A stretch of DNA of 64,000 nucleotides from Methanomethylovorans hollandica DSM 15978 (lineage in GTDB: Archaea > Halobacteriota > Methanosarcinia > Methanosarcinales > Methanosarcinaceae): contig NC_019977.1 of the NCBI RefSeq assembly GCF_000328665.1, forward strand, positions 1,178,001-1,242,000, given 5' to 3'. Shown piece by piece: positions 24,074 through 31,610 of the stretch. The position numbers were made by a program, and so were the translations under genes. The first letter of the stretch is position 1. Every line of letters begins with the position of its first letter. The notes below the pieces were generated by a model, which was not told the origin of the DNA, did not search any database, and saw nothing but the letters and a program-made list of their open reading frames with translations.

Positions 24074-26546
24074 GGACGAGCTGCAAGTGTGGGCTAGCGC
24101 TCCTGCAGCCTTTGCCCGGTACTGTAGCGGGGGGCGGTGGTATCCGGCTAAGCATCTAGTAGAGCTATCGCACCGGCTTATGGATGTAGCTACCGGGGAT
24201 ATTACGCATCTCATGATATTCATGCCTCCAAGGCACGGCAAAAGTGAACTGACATCTAAGTACTTCCCTGCCTGGTACCTGGGGAAATACCCAGACAATA
24301 GGGTCATCCTCACAGGTTACGAGGCAGACTTTGCCGCTCAATGGGGGTACAAGGCTAGAAATATTATGCATGAGCACGGCCCTGCTCTATTCAATCTGAC
24401 AGTAGCAGGCAACTCATCGGCTAGGGATAGATGGGATATAGCCGGTCATCTGGGCGGCATGAGTACAGCAGGAGTAGGGGGTGCCATCACTGGTAAGGGA
24501 GCGCATTGCTTATCGGGTGAAACACGGATACATACTAATTTCGGTATGCTGCGAATCGACGAGGTGGTGCAAAAAGCTAAATACGATGAACGGTATAATA
24601 ACAGGTTAAGGGTGCTAGCATATGACCACCGTAACCAAAGAGCAGTATGGAAAAGAGTTAAAGCTACACGGATTGTCCGAGATAGGCGACTGTTGGAAAT
24701 CACCACAGCTAGTGGGGATAAAATCAGAGCTACCGATGAACATCGTTTTTTTGTGCACGAACGCGGATACACAGAAGCGAACCGTCTGTGTCAAGGAGAC
24801 CGGTTTATATCGGTCAAAGAGCAGATCAAACAAAACGTGCGCCCAATGTGGAGAAGCGAAGGGTGGCCGGGGTGCACTGTGCATGCCGTGTTACCAGAAG
24901 CTCAGGACAGTTCACGTAGTTCTGAAATGTTCGCTGTGTGGGGAGATATACGAAATCCCATTATACGATTACCGGAAAGCACTGGCAAGAAAACAGAAGG
25001 ATTACTATTGTTCAGTGGCGTGTTCTCGGAAGCACCATGCCATAAAGAATGCAAAACGTTGTGTCGTGTGTGCAGCACCGATGCCAGGGAAACCGAGAAA
25101 CATGTACTGTTCCACGGTATGTCGGGAAGCAGCGAGGCCACCGAAAAGGAAAGCGATATGTCCGGTTTGTGGGGATGCATTTTACCCAATATCTCACCGG
25201 ACCGCGCATTGTTCAAGACGTTGCGCCAATACCGCGCACTCAAAGAGAATGACGGGAGCTGGAAATTCTCACTACAAGACCGGGACAAGTTATGCGAAGT
25301 GGTTCGACGAGATGAGGCCACTCGTGTTGGAGAGAGACGGACACCGGTGTGCCATATGTGGCAGCAATTACAATCTTCATATCCACCATATAAACGAAAA
25401 TGTTGTGGACAACACCCCGACAAACTTAATATCAATGTGCCCCACTTGCCACATCATCCACCACAAATCGAATGCGACACCGTATCCTCAGTTACAAAAG
25501 TTAGCGGAAACGCGCACACGGTCTATGACATCCAAGTGGAAGACTGCAACAATTTCTTTGCTGAGAACATACTCGTCCATAACTGCCTGATAATTGATGA
25601 CCCTATCAAGAACGCAGAAGAAGCCAACAGCAAGACCTATAGAGACAAATCATATGATTGGTACAGATCCACAGCATACACACGTATAGAGCCGGGTGGG
25701 TCTGTGGTCATTATCCAAACACGATGGCACGAGGACGACCTCTCAGGCAGACTCCTTAAGGAAGAGCCGGAAAAATGGACAGTAATAAATCTCCCTGCAC
25801 TGGCAGAGGAAGGAGGGGATCAGCTAGGCAGGCAACCAGGAGAGGCGCTATTCCCAAAACGGTATGATGTACATGCACTCCAGCAGATCAAAAGGACAGT
25901 CGGCACATATTGGTGGAATGCACTCTATCAACAGCGTCCGGCTGCCTCAGAGGGTGCTATATTCAAGCGGCAATATTTCCAGTATTGCTATATCGAGGAC
26001 GGGCTCTATGTGCTCAGAGACAAGCGGGTCAAGTACTACGACTGTACTATATATCAGACATGCGATCCTGCAGTCTCAACAAAGGCAAGCGCTGACTATT
26101 TTGTTCTAGCTACATGGGCTGTAACCCCAGACCAGGATCTTATTCTCCTGGACATCCTCAGAACCAGGCTAGAAGGGCCTGACCAAATCAATCTATTCAA
26201 ACAGCAGTATGCTAGATGGAAACCAGCATACCAGGGCATAGAGGCGGTAGGTGTAGGCAAAACACTCTACCAAATGCTTGTGAGGGAGGGACTGCCTATC
26301 AGAGAGCTCAAAGCAGAGTCCGATAAAGTGACCAGGGCTCTTCCCGCAGCCGCTCGCATGGAGTCCGGCAGTGTCTATTTTATGCAGGATTTGCCAGGGC
26401 TAGACGAGTTTGAAGAAGAGCTCTTGTCATTCCCAAAAGGGAAACATGACGATCAGGTAGACTGTCTCTCTTATGCTGTGCAGCTAGCTCTGCAACAGTA
26501 CCAGGACTTTGACCTTAGCATGCTCATCAAAACTTTTCCGAGGTAA
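24018..26546 (+). CDS. Terminase large subunit containing an intein
   Basis: The 842-residue precursor starts after a 9-base perfect Shine-Dalgarno (AGGAGGTGA, 24006-24014), inside the small-subunit gene. Walker A is PRHGKS (about 71-76), Walker B LIIDD (524-528), and the nuclease part begins around DLILLDILRTR. An intein (residues 164-522) splits the motor domain, its C+1 residue being Cys523 directly before LIIDD. The extein of about 480 residues is a normal terminase size. It cuts concatemers and pumps DNA into the head using ATP. Splicing is needed for function, because the intein separates Walker A from Walker B. Confidence 0.92.
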   Translation: MQYLGSAKSSGKQTTQPTEDELQVWASAPAAFARYCSGGRWYPAKHLVELSHRLMDVATGDITHLMIFMPPRHGKSELTSKYFPAWYLGKYPDNRVILTGYEADFAAQWGYKARNIMHEHGPALFNLTVAGNSSARDRWDIAGHLGGMSTAGVGGAITGKGAHCLSGETRIHTNFGMLRIDEVVQKAKYDERYNNRLRVLAYDHRNQRAVWKRVKATRIVRDRRLLEITTASGDKIRATDEHRFFVHERGYTEANRLCQGDRFISVKEQIKQNVRPMWRSEGWPGCTVHAVLPEAQDSSRSSEMFAVWGDIRNPIIRLPESTGKKTEGLLLFSGVFSEAPCHKECKTLCRVCSTDARETEKHVLFHGMSGSSEATEKESDMSGLWGCILPNISPDRALFKTLRQYRALKENDGSWKFSLQDRDKLCEVVRRDEATRVGERRTPVCHMWQQLQSSYPPYKRKCCGQHPDKLNINVPHLPHHPPQIECDTVSSVTKVSGNAHTVYDIQVEDCNNFFAENILVHNCLIIDDPIKNAEEANSKTYRDKSYDWYRSTAYTRIEPGGSVVIIQTRWHEDDLSGRLLKEEPEKWTVINLPALAEEGGDQLGRQPGEALFPKRYDVHALQQIKRTVGTYWWNALYQQRPAASEGAIFKRQYFQYCYIEDGLYVLRDKRVKYYDCTIYQTCDPAVSTKASADYFVLATWAVTPDQDLILLDILRTRLEGPDQINLFKQQYARWKPAYQGIEAVGVGKTLYQMLVREGLPIRELKAESDKVTRALPAAARMESGSVYFMQDLPGLDEFEEELLSFPKGKHDDQVDCLSYAVQLALQQYQDFDLSMLIKTFPR
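24507..25583 (+). other. Intein in the terminase (359 residues)
   Basis: Splicing motifs are in the terminase frame: Cys1 with CLSGETRIHT (block A), ATDEHRFF with the TxxH of block B (Thr239-His242 of the precursor), VYDIQVEDCNNFF (block F) and ILVHN followed by Cys (block G, with the penultimate His and terminal Asn). The stretch between blocks B and F contains no endonuclease in this frame; an HNH enzyme lies there in the +1 frame. The middle in this frame has an odd composition (many Ser, Cys, His, Arg), as expected of a frame that is only being kept open. Confidence 0.9.
24622..25590 (+). CDS. HNH homing endonuclease encoded out of frame inside the intein
   Basis: In the +1 frame relative to the terminase, a 322-residue protein has four four-Cys zinc modules (Cys73/76/87/90, 103/106/130/134, 147/150/163/167, 180/183/197/201) and an HNH domain (about 236-281, VLERDGHRCAICG ... 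HIHHINENV ... CPTCHIIHH). The recognisable domain (about 24830-25465) lies exactly between splicing blocks B and F, where in-frame inteins carry their endonuclease. Its stop falls seven bases past the intein end. The start is uncertain: ATG 24622 has GGGTG about 11 bases before it and ATG 24736 is possible; a +1 frameshift from the intein cannot be excluded. Confidence 0.85.
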   Translation: MTTVTKEQYGKELKLHGLSEIGDCWKSPQLVGIKSELPMNIVFLCTNADTQKRTVCVKETGLYRSKSRSNKTCAQCGEAKGGRGALCMPCYQKLRTVHVVLKCSLCGEIYEIPLYDYRKALARKQKDYYCSVACSRKHHAIKNAKRCVVCAAPMPGKPRNMYCSTVCREAARPPKRKAICPVCGDAFYPISHRTAHCSRRCANTAHSKRMTGAGNSHYKTGTSYAKWFDEMRPLVLERDGHRCAICGSNYNLHIHHINENVVDNTPTNLISMCPTCHIIHHKSNATPYPQLQKLAETRTRSMTSKWKTATISLLRTYSSITA

Positions 26547-26548
26547 CT

Positions 26549-26782
26549 ATGGCGAATTACAGCACCAACACAGCCCCTAAACCAAAACTACATGCTACTA
26601 TAGAGGTCACTAATATGAAGTACTTGCAGGCTCTCAAAAAGAAACACGATGTGTCTCTATCGCAAGCGGCAGATATGGCTATCAAAATAGCTAGAGAGAT
26701 CCAATCTGATGAGCAGGCAGCAGAGAGGATAGCTGAAAAAGTTTGTCAGAAAATGCTTAAAAAACTAGAAGAAATGCAATAA
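26549..26782 (+). CDS. Small helical protein, possibly RHH
   Basis: The 77-residue protein has a TIEVTNMKYLQAL strand-helix start, then VSLSQAADMAIKIAREIQSDE, the spacing of an RHH fold, and a charged helical end. It begins two bases after the terminase stop and is the last gene before a T-rich terminator. Confidence 0.5.
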   Translation: MANYSTNTAPKPKLHATIEVTNMKYLQALKKKHDVSLSQAADMAIKIAREIQSDEQAAERIAEKVCQKMLKKLEEMQ

Positions 26783-26801
26783 TTAAACTAAAAACGTACT
26801 A

Positions 26802-26830
26802 TTTTGATTCTTTTTCTATGTTTTTTTCTT
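26802..26830 (+). terminator. T-rich terminator after the early/packaging operon
   Basis: ATTTT, CTTTTT and TTTTTTTC runs lie about 20-45 bases after the stop at 26782 and directly before the next promoter. Archaeal transcription ends efficiently at such T tracts, so the early operon most likely stops here. Confidence 0.55.
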
Positions 26831-26841
26831 GTCCAACAAAA

Positions 26842-26870
26842 GTGTACACTAAATTATATATAGTATATAC
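26842..26870 (+). promoter_or_regulatory. Structural-gene promoter, copy 1 of a 29-bp module
   Basis: A 29-bp stretch is repeated base for base at 31563-31591. It contains a GTGTACAC palindrome (here extended to AGTGTACACT, 26841-26850) and a strong TATA core, AAATTATATATAG. The palindrome sits directly upstream of the TATA box, where an activator or repressor would act. Transcription should begin about 26880-26890, ahead of the portal block. Confidence 0.75.
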
Positions 26871-26898
26871 AATGAAACATATACGTTGAGGTATACAT

Positions 26899-27090
26899 TT
26901 GATTGAAATCACTGAGGCTCAAACTTTTCTTATCGGGCTGGGGGCTGGCCTCCTGGCGTCTGTTAAAATATGGTGGGGGCGCAAAACAATGGTGCAGAAA
27001 AAAGCGGCATTCAATGACGTATTAGACGCTTGTTCAGACAAACGGATCTCTATAGAAGAGGTCAAATATCTAGTAGAAGAACATTTCTGA
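26899..27090 (+). CDS. Small membrane protein before the portal gene
   Basis: The 63-residue product has one membrane segment (AQTFLIGLGAGLLASVKIWW) and a charged helical end. TTG is used as start after GAGGT with a 6-base gap; no ATG fits. It is the first gene of the structural operon and could be a holin-like or virion membrane-contact protein (speculative). Confidence 0.5.
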   Translation: MIEITEAQTFLIGLGAGLLASVKIWWGRKTMVQKKAAFNDVLDACSDKRISIEEVKYLVEEHF

Positions 27091-27097
27091 GGCTGCT

Positions 27098-28345
27098 ATG
27101 GAGATCAATGCAGCAGCAGTCACAACAGAGCAGCTACAGCAGGACTATGAGCTTATGGCAGCTGCATTCTCCACACGGCAGGACTATGTAACAGCTACCC
27201 GTTACTCATCTTTCGATACAGAAAACAGATTCACTTACTACTCACAGTTAGCAGCGTCTACCCCTCACGCTTCTACTTCTTTGATGAAGCTGGCTCTATC
27301 GCTAGTTAAGGGGCTCCGGTTCAGCAGCCCTACCAAATCACTGACAAAAGAGTTTACGGCCTGGAGTGATCACGTCAATTTCTTTGAGCAGGCGTATACT
27401 CTAGCTAGTTTGCTGCCAATGAACGGCACATATGCAGGCATCACTACAGGCACAGCAGCAGAGCTCAGGCTACAACATCTACTCATGCCGACTGTGACCC
27501 TAGTGCCTCCAGGTCAGAAACTAGGTGAAGGAGATAATGGTACGGTACTAACTGGCCCAATTGATAGAGTAATAATCAATGAAACCGATGACGAAAACAG
27601 AGTAGTATTAAAAGCTTCTCAAGTAGTGTATGGCTCCTTCAATGCGCATCTCAAGAAGCAGCCGGACATCCTGAATAGGAACACATTCGGCATCTACGGC
27701 ACTTCTCTTTTCGAATCGATTGAGCTCTCAATCAGGAACCTGCTAACGATAGACAGCGGCTATGTATCCTTCGTGAGGAAATACGGGCAAGGTAGGTATG
27801 TATATGACTTCAAAATGTTGTATGATGCCGTAATCCAAAAAGGCATGAGTCCTCAGAAAGCGCAGGAATTTGTGGATGCTTTCATGGAGAAGCACAAATA
27901 CCTGCAGGCAAACGAGGACATAGCCGGGGTGGGCATTGATGTCAAAGAACTCGATGCTAGCGGCTCTCTGGATGTAATGGCATTCAAGAAATCGCTAGAG
28001 ACTAACATCCAGATAGGATTATTCCAATCACCGCTTACTATGGGAGACAGCAAGGGCTCCACGTATGCGGCGGGCTACGTAGCTGAAGAGGATAGGATGC
28101 TAGTACTCGAAGGGCTGCAGCGCATAGTGAGAGACATACTACAGCAGGTCGTGGACAAGCGCCTCCTGCTAATGGGCAAACAGCCCGGTACGGTCTCAAT
28201 AGAGTTAGAGCAGCTATCAATCCCAGCCCTCACACTTGGGGATCTGCTTGAGCTATACAATACTTCAGCCATCAACAAAACAACTTTTGACCGGGTACTC
28301 TCTGAGAGATTCGGCATATCTGTTCTAGAGGAGGCAAGCAAATGA
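27098..28345 (+). CDS. Portal protein
   Basis: The 415-residue protein follows the terminase block and has the portal features GTYAGI, the long helix region near KLYDAVIQKGMSPQ-type residues, IQIGLFQSPLTMGDSKGSTYAAG with EEDRMLVLEGLQRIVRDIL, and a C-terminal LTLGDLLELYNTSAI. Twelve copies form the ring through which DNA enters the head. It is short for a portal, without the long C-terminal barrel extensions of some phages. Confidence 0.8.
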   Translation: MEINAAAVTTEQLQQDYELMAAAFSTRQDYVTATRYSSFDTENRFTYYSQLAASTPHASTSLMKLALSLVKGLRFSSPTKSLTKEFTAWSDHVNFFEQAYTLASLLPMNGTYAGITTGTAAELRLQHLLMPTVTLVPPGQKLGEGDNGTVLTGPIDRVIINETDDENRVVLKASQVVYGSFNAHLKKQPDILNRNTFGIYGTSLFESIELSIRNLLTIDSGYVSFVRKYGQGRYVYDFKMLYDAVIQKGMSPQKAQEFVDAFMEKHKYLQANEDIAGVGIDVKELDASGSLDVMAFKKSLETNIQIGLFQSPLTMGDSKGSTYAAGYVAEEDRMLVLEGLQRIVRDILQQVVDKRLLLMGKQPGTVSIELEQLSIPALTLGDLLELYNTSAINKTTFDRVLSERFGISVLEEASK

Positions 28346-28434
28346 GGCTACCGCTCTATATTATTGCAATATCTTTCTTTCCGCTTATGTTAATTTGGAA
28401 TTTTCTTGAGTTATATTATGCCAGGGGGCACTGA
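28342..28434 (+). CDS. 30-residue membrane peptide
   Basis: The frame reads MRLPLYIIAISFFPLMLIWN and ends with LELYYARGH; it overlaps the portal stop (ATGA) and directly abuts the next start. One hydrophobic helix with a basic N-terminus suggests a small membrane protein. Function unknown. Confidence 0.4.
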   Translation: MRLPLYIIAISFFPLMLIWNFLELYYARGH

Positions 28435-28728
28435 ATGTACGTAATACCGGATACAGACTACACGATTAATGCTTCTGCTAAAACAATAACGCTAGCGGCA
28501 GCATACGCTACTCTAAGCGCAGGACAGATTACAAAAATTAAGGATATCACTACAGAAGAGATCCTCTATGATTCGGAAAGGGTCTCGTTTACGGGGCCAC
28601 AGATCTCGGTTGCTACGGGAGTAATCACCTACACGCAAGGAAACAAAGTGGCCAATACCGATAAGCTGCGCATAGTAGTTGATGCTAATTACTCAGATAT
28701 ATATCACCTCGATGGAGGGAGCGCATAA
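28435..28728 (+). CDS. Small virion-associated protein ending DGGSA
   Basis: The 97-residue protein is beta-rich (YVIPDTDYTINASAKTITLA ... VATGVITYTQG) and resembles short tail or fibre-associated domains. Its last five residues DGGSA recur at the ends of the proteins at 35628-36059 and 41526-41930. It overlaps the receptor-binding-like gene by one base, suggesting they act together. Confidence 0.55.
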   Translation: MYVIPDTDYTINASAKTITLAAAYATLSAGQITKIKDITTEEILYDSERVSFTGPQISVATGVITYTQGNKVANTDKLRIVVDANYSDIYHLDGGSA

Positions 28729-30086
28729 TGCCACGTAATCAATTAATACAGATCAGACGGGACACGACAGCAAACTGGACGAACACTAATCCAATCCCTG
28801 CAGAGGGGGAGCTCTGCCTGGACACAAATACCGGATACCTGAAAGTAGGGGACGGGTCATCTAATTATGTAGATCTACCTATCTTCACCCATGGCGCATC
28901 TATCACTGAGGCAATAGGCATAGAGTGGGATACCAGCAGCACAAGCCCAACGCTCAAGAGGATCGACATCAATGGTAACGAGCGCTCTACTGTAGACGCT
29001 ACATATTTCGATAATCACTCTATCTGGGGAAATATAAAAAGATGCACTATAAACCCAGCTATCGGACTCCCTGTCTACGGCACTAATGCAAGAGGTGACG
29101 GGCTAGATCTAACAGGCGCATCAGGAAACGTGATGGTTAAGATCCCCAAATTCTATGTGAAGTTCAGCACGGACGGAACTTATCATAGATGGTGGATTAG
29201 TCCTGTTGCCCTCGCTGGTTTCGAGTTACATCCAGCTTTTCTTCAGAGGGGCGGTACAGAAGCAGAGCTTTTTGTTTCGGCATATGAAGCGGCAGGGTTC
29301 CTGGATGGGGCGACATTCAAACTCACGTCCGCTACAGGACTGCAACCAGTGACGGGTGATGTCTCCTACCCCAATTTGCCGAACTCGGGCCGTCTGTACA
29401 TTATGGACGCCGGCACCTATGCAAATAACATAGGAACTGGCTACGGCATCATGAATATATGGACATGGTCTGCAATCCGGCTATTGGTGCTCACTGAACT
29501 GGGTACGCTCAACTCACAGGCCGCGTTAGGCAGGGGAATCGTAGATCTTGCATTGGGTACGGGATACGCGGGTCTGCTCACGGGTGCATTGTCAGCCGAT
29601 ACCAATGTTGCGACAAACGGTTCTGGAATGGGAACGGGAACAAACGGAGCAACTCCCGTTGTATGGCGCGGCATAGAGAATATTTGGGGCAATACTCTAA
29701 GTTTCGTGATCGGAGTAACCTTTTTTGATACCGTTCACTGGGTGCTGAAACCAGACGGGACAGGAGTAGTGGCTGCACCGCTTACCACTGGGAACTACGT
29801 AGAATCAGCATCAGTGCCGCCCAATACCACGAGTGGATATATCTCAAGAGTGTTCGTGGACAGCGCGCTGAAATATATGATGCTGGGGTCTGCTGTCGCG
29901 GGATCCTCAAGCACCTATGCATGTGATCTGTACACCGTACGCGAAACATCCGCAACAGGTACACACGGACAATGCAGCGGTGCGTGGGGTGCAGGAGATG
30001 GAGCCGGAATAAATTATCAACGTAGCGCGATATACGGCCATTTATCCAGACAAGTAGGGGCAAGGATCGAATTTTTGAAGAGGTGA
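28728..30086 (+). CDS. Receptor-binding-like virion protein with Mtd-type N-terminus
   Basis: The N-terminus (LIQIRRDTTANWTNTNPI, AEGELCLDTNTGYLKVGDG) matches the short repeat domain that begins the major tropism determinant and many tail fibres. The C-terminal half (VVWRGIENIWGN, SGAWGAGDGAGINYQ, GARIEFLKR) resembles the C-type lectin or formylglycine-enzyme fold used for receptor binding. No reverse transcriptase lies nearby, so it is not an evident diversity-generating retroelement target. Its place between portal and MuF is unusual. Confidence 0.65.
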   Translation: MPRNQLIQIRRDTTANWTNTNPIPAEGELCLDTNTGYLKVGDGSSNYVDLPIFTHGASITEAIGIEWDTSSTSPTLKRIDINGNERSTVDATYFDNHSIWGNIKRCTINPAIGLPVYGTNARGDGLDLTGASGNVMVKIPKFYVKFSTDGTYHRWWISPVALAGFELHPAFLQRGGTEAELFVSAYEAAGFLDGATFKLTSATGLQPVTGDVSYPNLPNSGRLYIMDAGTYANNIGTGYGIMNIWTWSAIRLLVLTELGTLNSQAALGRGIVDLALGTGYAGLLTGALSADTNVATNGSGMGTGTNGATPVVWRGIENIWGNTLSFVIGVTFFDTVHWVLKPDGTGVVAAPLTTGNYVESASVPPNTTSGYISRVFVDSALKYMMLGSAVAGSSSTYACDLYTVRETSATGTHGQCSGAWGAGDGAGINYQRSAIYGHLSRQVGARIEFLKR

Positions 30087-30090
30087 TAGA

Positions 30091-30459
30091 ATGGTCGAAT
30101 CAACAATACAACCAGCTGAAATTTATATAGACCGAATCGAGCACGGTAGAGCTAGACTTCTGTGTAGGTGGAATATCACTACATCTACCAGGGACGAACA
30201 GACTATCTATTCCTATGAGGAGGTGGTGCTCTGGTGGACGTTCCCGTATATAGACACGGACGGGGTAACAGTCCTGGACAACTACGCAGCAATAGAGAAG
30301 TTCATGCTCGCGAACAAAGCAGATATCCTCAACTACGCAAGAGGCACACAGACAACCCTCATAGGAAAGGACAAGGGCAAGGGCAAGCCGCCAGCTGCTG
30401 AAAAGGACAAGGGCAAAGGCAAAGAAGAAAAGGAATTCACAATCCGGGGGAACAAATAA
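30091..30459 (+). CDS. Hypothetical protein with Lys-Gly repeats, fibre partner?
   Basis: Residues 1-90 form a small domain (EIYIDRIEHGRARLLCRWNI ... ATSYEEVVLWWTFP-like) followed by a KDKGKGKPPAAEKDKGKGKE tail. Position directly after the receptor-binding-like gene suggests an assembly or chaperone role. No known family recognised. Confidence 0.45.
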   Translation: MVESTIQPAEIYIDRIEHGRARLLCRWNITTSTRDEQTIYSYEEVVLWWTFPYIDTDGVTVLDNYAAIEKFMLANKADILNYARGTQTTLIGKDKGKGKPPAAEKDKGKGKEEKEFTIRGNK

Positions 30460-30474
30460 TCCCCTTCTCTTACT

Positions 30475-31332
30475 ATGAACCTCCTGCAAACCCGGCCAAT
30501 TCTCACAATAGAGAGAAACCTGACAGATCTGATAGACCGCACGTTCCGAAAAGCGGCAAGGGTCGCAACGCTTGATTACAAAAATGAGCTACCTAATCGG
30601 GTTAGGCAGGGGTTCAGGTCACGTACATTTGCATTGCAGCTAGATAAGCTGATTACAGAGCTTATCCTGCAATCTTTTTCTTATGCGGACAAGCAGGCTA
30701 AGCAGCTGACAGCAGCAGCGCCAGAGCTCAATCCTTCTTACGTGCTCACAGAAGAGGCAGTAAGACTATCTGGGGAACTATCAAAAGAATGTGCCGAAAG
30801 TGTGGTTAGGATGCTCGTAGAGGATGCTATATATTATGAGTCGCCAAGAGCATTAGCTAACCGAATTACAGACCTTTGGGGCGGTGAAAAGTATAGGGCT
30901 GAACGCTTTGCTCGTACGTTCACAGCAGACGTAGCTACAGCCTCTACAGTAAGCCGCTACAGGCAGCTAGGCATTAGATATATGGAGTTCAACGCAGAGG
31001 TAGACGACAAGACTACTGCTCAATGTCGCTGCTTAGACGGCACTATATTCGACCTTGAGAAAGGATCAGTCGATGCATACAGACCTCCTTTACATATGCA
31101 CTGCCGGAGCGGTCTAATTCCAATCACTGAGGATGAGTACGATAAGAGCAGGGAGTTTGAGAACAGGGATTTCAGTACTACTCTTGATGATCCTAAAGAG
31201 GTAGACAGAGCATTCAAGCAGATCGGTAAGTTCAACGATAACTATAGGGTCTCTAAGCTGATTATTGATAAGGATCTAGCAGCTAGGTACATGTTTGAAA
31301 AAGGGTTCTCAGTGAGTATAGAGACCCCTTAA
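30475..31332 (+). CDS. MuF/SPP1 gp7-like minor head protein
   Basis: The C-terminal part has the MuF signature: YRQLGIRYMEFNAEVDDKTT, CRCLDGTIFD and RPPLHMHCRSGLIPI. The N-terminal 200 residues are helical. MuF proteins are minor head components linked to the portal and may enter the cell with DNA. Its end overlaps the oppositely oriented gene at 31329 by four bases. Confidence 0.85.
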   Translation: MNLLQTRPILTIERNLTDLIDRTFRKAARVATLDYKNELPNRVRQGFRSRTFALQLDKLITELILQSFSYADKQAKQLTAAAPELNPSYVLTEEAVRLSGELSKECAESVVRMLVEDAIYYESPRALANRITDLWGGEKYRAERFARTFTADVATASTVSRYRQLGIRYMEFNAEVDDKTTAQCRCLDGTIFDLEKGSVDAYRPPLHMHCRSGLIPITEDEYDKSREFENRDFSTTLDDPKEVDRAFKQIGKFNDNYRVSKLIIDKDLAARYMFEKGFSVSIETP

Positions 31333-31547
31333 TTCTTGTTTTTCTCTGCGTCTATGCATGTTTGCATAATTCTTATCATATCTCCGTACCTGATATAATA
31401 ATACTTGCCTTCGTGTCTCTTGTATCCGTTTTTATCAAGTTCCTCAATAACGGATATAGGCAGTGATGCTATATGATGTCTATCAATTATTCCTTTTTTT
31501 CTAGCTACTTCATCTGACGGTAGTTCCGGTATATCTGTATTAGTCAT
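31329..31547 (-). CDS. Leftward single gene inside the structural operon (moron-like)
   Basis: The 72-residue protein (DIPELPSDEVARKKGIIDRH, SLPISVIEELDKNGYKRHEG, YYIRYGDMIRIMQTC) is the only leftward gene between early and late blocks. It must be transcribed from a promoter in the AT-rich stretch at 31548-31610 that also holds the rightward module. That arrangement is typical of cargo genes that act in the lysogen, for example in exclusion or defence. Family not recognised. Confidence 0.5.
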   Translation of the reverse strand: MTNTDIPELPSDEVARKKGIIDRHHIASLPISVIEELDKNGYKRHEGKYYYIRYGDMIRIMQTCIDAEKNKN

Positions 31548-31562
31548 TGTCTATATTATAAT

Positions 31563-31591
31563 GTGTACACTAAATTATATATAGTATATAC
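31563..31591 (+). promoter_or_regulatory. Structural-gene promoter, copy 2 of the 29-bp module
   Basis: This is the exact second copy of the module at 26842-26870. The TATA core ends 25 bases before the ATG at 31611, so the transcript would start at or near the start codon. No Shine-Dalgarno is present, in agreement with a leaderless mRNA. Confidence 0.75.
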
Positions 31592-31610
31592 CTACATTAT
31601 ACTGTATATA

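Noticed and set aside
24902-25435. Long open frame on the minus strand inside the intein region
   Set aside because: It has no recognisable domain or ribosome site and is open because of the codon composition forced by the two overlapping plus-strand frames.
28728-30086. Diversity-generating retroelement target
   Set aside because: The protein shape fits, but no reverse transcriptase and no template repeat are visible in the window.
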